Assembly (NCBI GenBank): GCA_900553885.1
Contig: USFD01000099.1
Location: forward strand, 1-10,602
Direction: 5' to 3'
Origin: an uncultured Ruminococcus sp.
GTDB taxonomy: Bacteria; Bacillota; Clostridia; Lachnospirales; Lachnospiraceae
DNA: 10,602 bases
Part shown: positions 6,157-10,602 of the stretch, in pieces
How positions within the stretch are numbered: the stretch's first letter is position 1
Layout: the number at the start of each line of letters is the position of its first letter
Translations under genes and position numbers: made by a program
The notes under the pieces: model-generated
The model's database searches: none
Told to the model about the DNA's origin: nothing
What the model saw: the letters and a program-made list of their open reading frames with translations, nothing else

Positions 6157-6751
6157 CTGATAATCTTCTGTCACGCTGCCGCTCCCACTGTCCATCCTCA
6201 TCTGTATACTCTACGCCGACTTCTGCGGTCTCGTAGTCTGTCCATCTCTGATAATCACTGTAGTCCTTCGCATCCATAGTCAGACGCAGCTGATGTGCCG
6301 GATGATAACAGTAATTATAATATCTGCCTCTGCCATTGAAGTTCCAGCTGTCATCATTGTTAAACACAGCCTCTCTCGTAGGTTCCAGCTCTCCCGGGAT
6401 CACATCCAGAGGCTCTCTCGGATGATCGGACGGCATGATCAGATTGATATTCTGATAAATCAGTGTGTCGCTGTACGGTGCACCTGATGTAACAACACCA
6501 TTTTCCCCATTGCCTGACACCATACCTTCCCGCCAGTTCCTGTTTCTTCCCGGCTCTGCATATGTATCCGCATACACTTTTGTTGCCGTTCCGGTATAAT
6601 CGCTTACCTGGGCAATCAGTTCTTCACTGACTCCCTCCTGCCCGGCAGACGGATCATCCTTCTCAGCCGGTGCTGCCTGCACCGGCAGTCCCTGGGTGCT
6701 CAGTACCATTGCAGCTGCCATCAATACACTCGTGATCTTCTTCCGCACCAT
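6049..6751 (-). pseudogene. Internally deleted, frameshifted secreted glycoside hydrolase (GH95-like)
   Basis: The gene begins with a clear signal peptide (MVRKKITSVLMAAAMVLSTQ, then GLPVQA with likely cleavage before APAEK), after an AAGGAGG ribosome site 12 nt upstream. Mature residues (roughly 55-190) carry WREGMVSGNGENGVV, YQNINLIMP and YTDEDGQWER. This layout resembles the N-terminal beta domain of large GH95-type alpha-L-fucosidase/galactosidase proteins of gut Clostridia. At about 6176-6190 the family-like reading stops and the frame runs to a stop at 6131-6133. A different frame then encodes a linker and a cell-wall sorting signal ending at 6049. The catalytic barrel, several hundred residues, is missing. 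It therefore reads as the two ends of a long gene joined by a deletion and out of frame. The GH95 assignment is moderate; the broken state is well supported, unless the assembly is collapsed here. Confidence 0.75.
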
Positions 6752-6851
6752 ACTTTTCTCTTTCCTCCTTGTCCTCCCATTTATCATCGAAATAAATGAA
6801 ACGTATTTTATCTGGTACATTTTTAAAAAAATTTATACCACTTTATAATAA

Positions 6852-6881
6852 ATTGTAACATTTCTGCTGTTTTCCCTTCAA
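6852..6881 (-). promoter_or_regulatory. Possible promoter of the broken hydrolase gene
   Basis: On the minus strand TTGAAG (6876-6881), an 18-bp spacer and TACAAT (6852-6857) lie about 100 bp upstream of the signal-peptide start, in a strongly AT-rich intergenic stretch (about 6780-6940). Other AT-rich hexamers nearby could serve equally well. Confidence 0.4.
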
Positions 6882-6970
6882 TCTAACAAATTTTATATTT
6901 TTCTATAAAATCATACTTCAGCATTTATCTTAGGAATATCAGACAGGAAGCCCCGGCCGGCCAGCCGTTT

Positions 6971-7849
6971 TTATCCCTTTTTCCCCATAAATCCTTCCCC
7001 GAACACCTCGCTGGTCTCCGTAAACATAAGAAACGCGCTTTCATCCACTTCCAGCACTGCATTTTTCACCCGGTAGGCCTCCGATTTGGAACAGGCGCAC
7101 AGGAGTACATCCCTGCTCTCGCCTGTATAGCTCCCGGTTCCTCCCACAATCGTAACTCCCCGCTCCGTCACTTCGCTGATCTGACGCGCTGCCAGTCTGC
7201 CTCTGGCTGTTATAACAATCGCCAGGGTTCCTGCCGCGATCCCGTACAGAATCTTATCCACAACAATGGTAGAGACTGCTGTGGATGCTACTCCGTAAAG
7301 TACCGAATCCACGTCCCCGAATGCCGGCCATCCAAGCGCAATAATCACAATGTCCATAATCATGGTAATCACACCCAGCGAAAAGTAGGGTTTCTTCTTT
7401 TTCACTACCATTGCGATAAAATCGATTCCTCCGGAGGAAGAACCGTGCATATAAAAAAATGCCATTCCCGCACCCAGACATACACCGGAATACATGGCCG
7501 CCAGAATCCGGTGGCCCCGGTATATGGGAAACATGGGGAATATGACATCCAGAAATATTGTGGAAATAATCATACTGACCGCTGTTTTCAGCAGAAATTC
7601 CTTCCCGATTACTTTATAGCTGATCACTGCAAGAGGGACATTCAGAAGAAGAGTCGTAAGTCCCAGAGGAAAGCCCCAGAGATGATTCAAGATCAGAGAC
7701 AGACCGGAGATTCCTCCCGGAGCGAAATCCGCATTTTTTGCAAAAGTCCAGATGCCGGCGGCGTACAGAATACTGCCGCCAATATCGTAAAGGATATCCG
7801 AAGCAATCCGCCCGGCTCTTTTTGTATTTGCACTGATTTCTGTCCCCAT
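6971..7849 (-). CDS. YitT family membrane protein (DUF2179 C-terminal domain)
   Basis: Predicted integral membrane protein of 292 residues from the chosen start. Its N-terminal part has about five or six hydrophobic segments with family motifs: FAPGGISGLSLIL near residues 40-55, and a GSSSGGIDFIA segment near the middle. The C-terminal 70 or so residues (ERGVTIVGGTGSYTGESRDVLLCACSKSE onward) match the cytoplasmic DUF2179 domain that follows the YitT membrane part. The molecular function of the family is not established; roles in transport or signalling have been suggested. Start choice: the frame is open to 7954, but the ATG at 7849 (MGTEIS) follows a GGGGTG site and gives the usual length. 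It is divergent from the marR-MATE pair. No convincing promoter or terminator could be fixed for it. Confidence 0.9.
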   Translation of the reverse strand: MGTEISANTKRAGRIASDILYDIGGSILYAAGIWTFAKNADFAPGGISGLSLILNHLWGFPLGLTTLLLNVPLAVISYKVIGKEFLLKTAVSMIISTIFLDVIFPMFPIYRGHRILAAMYSGVCLGAGMAFFYMHGSSSGGIDFIAMVVKKKKPYFSLGVITMIMDIVIIALGWPAFGDVDSVLYGVASTAVSTIVVDKILYGIAAGTLAIVITARGRLAARQISEVTERGVTIVGGTGSYTGESRDVLLCACSKSEAYRVKNAVLEVDESAFLMFTETSEVFGEGFMGKKG

Positions 7850-7988
7850 ACTGCATGCACCCCGCTGAATATATATTGAATGGTATACGACAGAATCAGA
7901 ATATGTATATTGACGAAATTTTATACAGAAACTTTTTAAACAGCGCCCCGGCAATTTAACCCGCTGCAGACTTTTTGTTCTTCACACA

Positions 7989-8017
7989 TTGACATTCATC
8001 CGAAATCGGATTAAAAT
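7989..8017 (+). promoter_or_regulatory. Sigma-A promoter of the marR-MATE operon
   Basis: A perfect TTGACA (7989-7994), a 17-bp spacer (7995-8011) and TAAAAT (8012-8017) predict transcription starting near 8024. The whole spacer is one arm of the operator repeat, so repressor binding should directly occlude RNA polymerase. Confidence 0.9.
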
Positions 8018-8041
8018 GCATATGATCCGATTTCGGATGAA
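7995..8041 (+). promoter_or_regulatory. Twin palindromic operator for the adjacent MarR regulator
   Basis: Two 17-bp arms (7995-8011 and 8025-8041) are exact inverted copies separated by 13 bp. Each also contains its own palindrome, ATCCGA-AA-TCGGAT and ATCCGA-TT-TCGGAT. MarR dimers typically bind such 12-16 bp palindromes near their own promoter. The first site sits between the -35 and -10 boxes; the second overlaps the predicted start and touches the ribosome site (AAGGAG, 8041-8046). The two centres are about 30 bp apart, close to three helical turns, so two dimers could lie on the same face of the DNA. That it binds this MarR is inference from position. Confidence 0.88.
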
Positions 8042-8055
8042 AGGAGAATAATACT

Positions 8056-8499
8056 ATGAGAGAACACCTGTCTGCGGCTATGGAGCGTTTCAATCAGCTT
8101 TATAAAGAAATTGATGAAATCTATCATATTTACGCAAAAAAATATAACCTGTCCGACTCGGCCCTGTGGCTTTTTTATTCCCTGTATGAGAGCCGGGAAC
8201 CTCTGACTCAGAGTGCACTCTGCGCTGCCTGGCACTATCCGCCCCAGACCATTAATTCACTGCTGAAAAAAATGGAACGGCAGGGATACCTGATCCTGAC
8301 TCCTGCCGACGGCAGCCAGAAAACAAAAGTGATCCTTCTGACAGAGCAGGGACAGGAACTTATGGAAGAAATAATCTCTCCCCTGATTCTGGCAGAAAAC
8401 AGAGCGCTGCAGAAACTGACGGAAGAAGAGCAGAGCGCTCTTCTTGGATTAACCGGAAAATATGCCGCCTGTCTTCAGGAAGAACTTTATCATTCATAA
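8056..8499 (+). CDS. MarR family transcriptional regulator
   Basis: A 147-residue cytosolic regulator of typical MarR size. The winged helix-turn-helix runs from about residue 30 to 100: LSDSALWLFYSLYE, the recognition region LTQSALCAAWHYPPQTINSLLKKMERQGYL, the wing TPADGSQKTKVILLTEQG, then a C-terminal dimerisation helix. Proteins of this family dimerise, bind palindromic operators and release DNA on binding small phenolic or drug-like ligands, or on oxidation. The start is supported by AAGGAG 9 nt upstream of the ATG. It is co-directional with the MATE gene 15 nt downstream and is preceded by the twin operator, so it probably represses itself and the pump. It has a single cysteine-rich spot (SALCAAWH) plus C138; redox sensing is possible but unsupported. 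The ligand is unknown. Confidence 0.93.
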   Translation: MREHLSAAMERFNQLYKEIDEIYHIYAKKYNLSDSALWLFYSLYESREPLTQSALCAAWHYPPQTINSLLKKMERQGYLILTPADGSQKTKVILLTEQGQELMEEIISPLILAENRALQKLTEEEQSALLGLTGKYAACLQEELYHS

Positions 8500-8514
8500 C
8501 ATAAGAGGTACTCT

Positions 8515-9867
8515 ATGGATTCAACAAAGCTGTTTACCCAGACTCATCCGGTAAGACTTTTCTTTACCGCATCTGTTCCGGGAGCCGTCAGTATGCTGGC
8601 GTCTTCCCTTTACCAGACACTGGACGGTATCTTTGTGGGCCAGTTTATCGGCCCGACTGCTTTTGCCGCCATTAACCTTGCCATGCCTTTTGTTATCATC
8701 AATTTCTCACTGGCAGATCTGATCGGAGTAGGTTCTTCTGTCCCCATTGCCATCAGCCTGGGGCAGAAGAAAAAGGAACGGGCCGACAATATTTTCACCT
8801 GCGCCTGCCTGCTCATTGTGCTGACCGGCATCCTGATCGGAGCAGCCATGTATCTGGCAGCTCCTCTTCTGATCCGGCTTATGGGCGCGGAGGGCACATT
8901 TGCCGATCAGGCTGTTCAGTATCTGCGGGTCTATGCGGTCTGCTCTCCCGGCACTACCATAATCTTTGCTTTGGACAACTATCTGCGGATCTGCGGCTAT
9001 ATCAGGGGCAGCATGTTCCTCAATATTCTTATGTCCCTTCTGTGCGGGCTGCTGGAAATTCTGTTTCTGGACGCATTTGGCTGGGGCGTGTGGGCAGCGG
9101 CACTTGCAGGATGTACTGGCATGTTTCTCTGCGCGCTGATTGCTCTTATCCCGTTTTTCCGCGGAAAAGCGCTGCTGCGCTTCTGCCGGCCCCGTTTTCA
9201 CCTGCAGATGTTCCGGCAGATACTTGCCTGCGGCAGCCCTAATTTTCTTAACAATATCGCAGGAAGGATTACTTCTATACTGATGAACGCCATTCTGGTA
9301 CGGCTGGGCGGCACTATGGCAGTCTCCGTATATGGAATCCTGATGTTTGCAGACGGATTCATCCAGCCACTCCTCTATGGTATGTGCGACTCTCTTCAGC
9401 CGGCTGTGGGCTATAACTGGGGCGCCCGGAAATTTTCCCGTGTGCGGGCCATTGAACGCTGCTGTTTCCTGGCAAGTGCTTTTATCTCTGTTCTGTCAGC
9501 CCTGGTACTCTTCATTGCGCCGGAACAGATTACCCGGCTGTTTGTTCCGGCGCCTGATCCGGAGCTTCTGGCTCTGGCCGTTACGGCACTGGAGTTGTTT
9601 TCCATAACATATTTGACACGCTGGTTTTCCTTCGCCACCCAGAGCTACATGCTGGCTGTAGAGAAGCCTCTCCCGGCCACGCTGATCTCTGTATCCACCG
9701 CCCTGATCTTTCCGGTGATCCTGATCGGTATCTTCTGGCCGCTGGGTCTTACAGGCCTGTGGCTTAATATGGCAGGCACCTCGGTTCTGGCAGCGCTGCT
9801 GTCAGCAGTGATACTGAGGAAACTGCGGCCAGAGCTTCATCAGCCCGATCCGGCAGGCCAAAACTAA
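8515..9867 (+). CDS. MATE family multidrug efflux transporter (MepA-like)
   Basis: A 450-residue inner membrane protein of the MATE family, which exports cationic drugs and other toxic compounds using Na+ or H+ gradients. It has the expected pattern of about twelve hydrophobic segments in two six-helix halves. Typical first-half landmarks are the SLYQTLDGIFVGQFIG segment (about 27-42) and GVGSSVPIAISLGQKKKERAD (about 72-92). The second-half counterpart is GICDSLQPAVGYNWGARK-like (GMCDSLQPAVGYNWGARK, about 301-318). The length and these motifs fit the MepA/NorM-like bacterial branch. The ATG is preceded by AAGAGG and lies 15 nt after marR, so the two share one transcript controlled by the twin operator. 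The gene looks intact and ends just before a strong terminator. Substrates cannot be predicted. Confidence 0.95.
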   Translation: MDSTKLFTQTHPVRLFFTASVPGAVSMLASSLYQTLDGIFVGQFIGPTAFAAINLAMPFVIINFSLADLIGVGSSVPIAISLGQKKKERADNIFTCACLLIVLTGILIGAAMYLAAPLLIRLMGAEGTFADQAVQYLRVYAVCSPGTTIIFALDNYLRICGYIRGSMFLNILMSLLCGLLEILFLDAFGWGVWAAALAGCTGMFLCALIALIPFFRGKALLRFCRPRFHLQMFRQILACGSPNFLNNIAGRITSILMNAILVRLGGTMAVSVYGILMFADGFIQPLLYGMCDSLQPAVGYNWGARKFSRVRAIERCCFLASAFISVLSALVLFIAPEQITRLFVPAPDPELLALAVTALELFSITYLTRWFSFATQSYMLAVEKPLPATLISVSTALIFPVILIGIFWPLGLTGLWLNMAGTSVLAALLSAVILRKLRPELHQPDPAGQN

Positions 9868-9895
9868 AAATAATTTGCTGTTTTAAAGACAAAAA

Positions 9896-9941
9896 AGGAA
9901 AGATATCTCTGTGATCTGAAATATCTTTCCTCTTTTATTTT
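9896..9941 (+). terminator. Terminator of the marR-MATE operon (bidirectional)
   Basis: An 11-bp stem (AGGAAAGATAT at 9896-9906, ATATCTTTCCT at 9921-9931) with a 14-nt loop is followed on the plus strand by CTTTTATTTTC, 29 nt after the MATE stop. On the minus strand the stem is followed by six T residues, so it could also stop transcripts coming from the right. Confidence 0.9.
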
Positions 9942-10089
9942 CAAATGAATTTTTCGTTTTCAAGCGGATATCTGCAATCCCCTTCACTGCCTGCCCGTAA
10001 CCGAATAGCCGCTTCGCGGCTTCCTGTTCTCAGCCGATCAGCAGATTCAAGGCAACAAATGCCGCTGCAATTAATGCAGACCTTCCTCC

Positions 10090-10197
10090 CTAGACGAAGC
10101 TGAAACTTTCTCCCTGCCTCCTAGCCTGTCTGTATTTATCGAACAAATGCATTCCTAATATTAAAACCGCAAAAAATCTTAAAATGTCTCCTGTCAT
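10090..10197 (-). CDS. Candidate small membrane protein ORF, frame continuing past a TAG
   Basis: A 35-codon ORF begins at an ATG with an excellent ribosome site (AAAGGAG, 8 nt upstream) and reads MTGDILRFFAVLILGMHLFD followed by a basic, polar stretch KYRQARRQGESFSFV, then TAG (10090-10092). The same frame continues for 19 sense codons, GGRSALIAAAFVALNLLIG, to a TGA at 10030-10032. Together the two parts would make a 55-residue protein with two hydrophobic helices joined by a charged loop. Either the TAG is a nonsense mutation in a small membrane protein gene, or only the first half is made. I do not recognise a family. No promoter is clear in the 10198-10386 gap upstream, where I see no other gene or strong structure. 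Confidence 0.5.
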   Translation of the reverse strand: MTGDILRFFAVLILGMHLFDKYRQARRQGESFSFV

Positions 10198-10386
10198 CCT
10201 GTCTGCTCCTTTATATCTGTTTCTTTCCATAAAAGAATACCATATATTTCAGGTCTGCGCAGAATTGCGAGGAGAATTTAAAAGAATATTAAGAATATCC
10301 GCTGTCCCTGCTGCTCTTGCCGGTGTATTTATTTTCCCCGTATTTGACCTATCTTAATGTATACTATTGAATCCTATAAACGCATC

Positions 10387-10530
10387 CTACAATTCATCAT
10401 AATTGCTGAATTCATAATATATATCGCCAATCTTAAAATATTGTCCCGGACTGATTGTCAGCGTTTCTTCATCTGCAAAATAAAGTGTGTAATAAAAAAC
10501 CGCTCCATCCCGCTCACGGGCTTCGCCCTG
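10387..10530 (-). pseudogene. 3' remnant of an unidentified gene
   Basis: The minus-strand frame ending at TAG (10387-10389) encodes a protein-like C-terminus: YYTLYFADEETLTISPGQYF then KIGDIYYEFSNYDEL, rich in aromatic and acidic residues and looking like a small beta-rich domain. There is no start codon with a ribosome site. The frame runs upstream straight into a terminator hairpin (10534-10589) with no coding character, and the only upstream start is a TTG beyond that hairpin. It is best read as the tail of a gene cut off by insertion or deletion at about 10530. Function unknown. Confidence 0.5.
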
Positions 10531-10533
10531 TGA

Positions 10534-10589
10534 TAAAATAAAAAGAGGGGGCTGTCGCACTAAATAATTAGTGCGGCAGCACTTTTTTT
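10534..10589. terminator. Strong bidirectional terminator-type hairpin at the window edge
   Basis: Arms GCTGTCGCACTAA (10551-10563) and TTAGTGCGGCAGC (10568-10580) form a 13-bp stem (one T-G pair) with an ATAA loop. On the plus strand AC and seven T residues follow. On the minus strand CCCCCTCTTTTTATTTT follows. It lies immediately upstream of the gene remnant, so its role there is unclear. It may end a gene beyond the window or be a dispersed hairpin repeat. Confidence 0.8.
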
Positions 10590-10602
10590 GCAAAGAATAA
10601 GA

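Noticed and set aside
6954..6963. GGCCGGCC palindrome just after the yitT stop codon, considered as its terminator
   Set aside because: No clear loop geometry and no T-run follow on the minus strand.
8707..9201. Minus-strand open frame opposite the MATE gene
   Set aside because: It is antisense to an intact membrane-protein gene, with low-complexity Gln/Ala/Lys composition and no ribosome site.
10007..10021. AGCCGC-TTC-GCGGCT hairpin
   Set aside because: The stem is only 6 bp with no U-tract on either strand; it could be chance in a GC-rich patch.
10055..10100. Tiny plus-strand ORF beginning ATGCCGCTGCAA
   Set aside because: It is very short with a weak ribosome site and overlaps the better supported minus-strand small ORF.
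10344..10365. Possible plus-strand promoter TTGACC ... TATACT
   Set aside because: The spacer is only 10 bp, too short for sigma-A, and no gene follows on the plus strand.
10387..10593. A 68-codon minus-strand ORF starting at TTG
   Set aside because: The start has no ribosome site and the first 20 codons are the terminator hairpin and its T-run; only the 3' part looks like protein, so it is reported as a remnant.

Overview
The window looks like a chromosomal segment from a low-to-mid GC Firmicute, most likely a gut Lachnospiraceae (Clostridia). The basis is family knowledge: a T-box leader before tyrS, an energy-coupling factor (ECF) ATPase/EcfT/truA cluster, strong GGAGG-type ribosome sites, sigma-A promoters, and a degenerate (AAETG) sortase signal. 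No taxonomic search was possible. I see no tRNA, rRNA, CRISPR array, intact transposase or phage gene.

Left part, minus strand (positions 6751 down to about 30). From upstream to downstream there is a broken secreted glycoside-hydrolase-like gene, then an operon ecfA1-ecfA2-ecfT-truA with its own promoter and a terminator that begins inside the truA coding sequence. Next comes an independent transcription unit: a consensus promoter, a tyrosine T-box riboswitch (specifier UAC), tyrS, a strong hairpin, and a flavin-reductase-like gene. The ECF genes overlap and form the shared energising module for vitamin or metal uptake. No substrate-binding S component is encoded nearby.

Middle part. A YitT/DUF2179 membrane protein (minus) is divergent from a marR-MATE pair (plus). 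The marR promoter is built around two copies of a perfect palindrome (ATCCGA-NN-TCGGAT). One copy fills the 17-bp spacer between the -35 and -10 boxes, and the other covers the transcription start. This implies tight autorepression of a drug-efflux operon, which ends in a bidirectional terminator.

Right end (9940-10602). This is a gene-poor, decayed-looking stretch. It holds a small hydrophobic ORF (35 codons, excellent ribosome site) whose frame continues past a TAG into a second hydrophobic segment. It also holds the 3' remnant of an unidentified gene abutting a strong bidirectional terminator hairpin at the window edge.

The most notable items are the marR operator architecture, the internally deleted sortase-anchored hydrolase, the amber-split small membrane ORF, and a GGGGAC/GTCCCC palindrome inserted between the T-box and tyrS. 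I found no clear multi-gene novel system.
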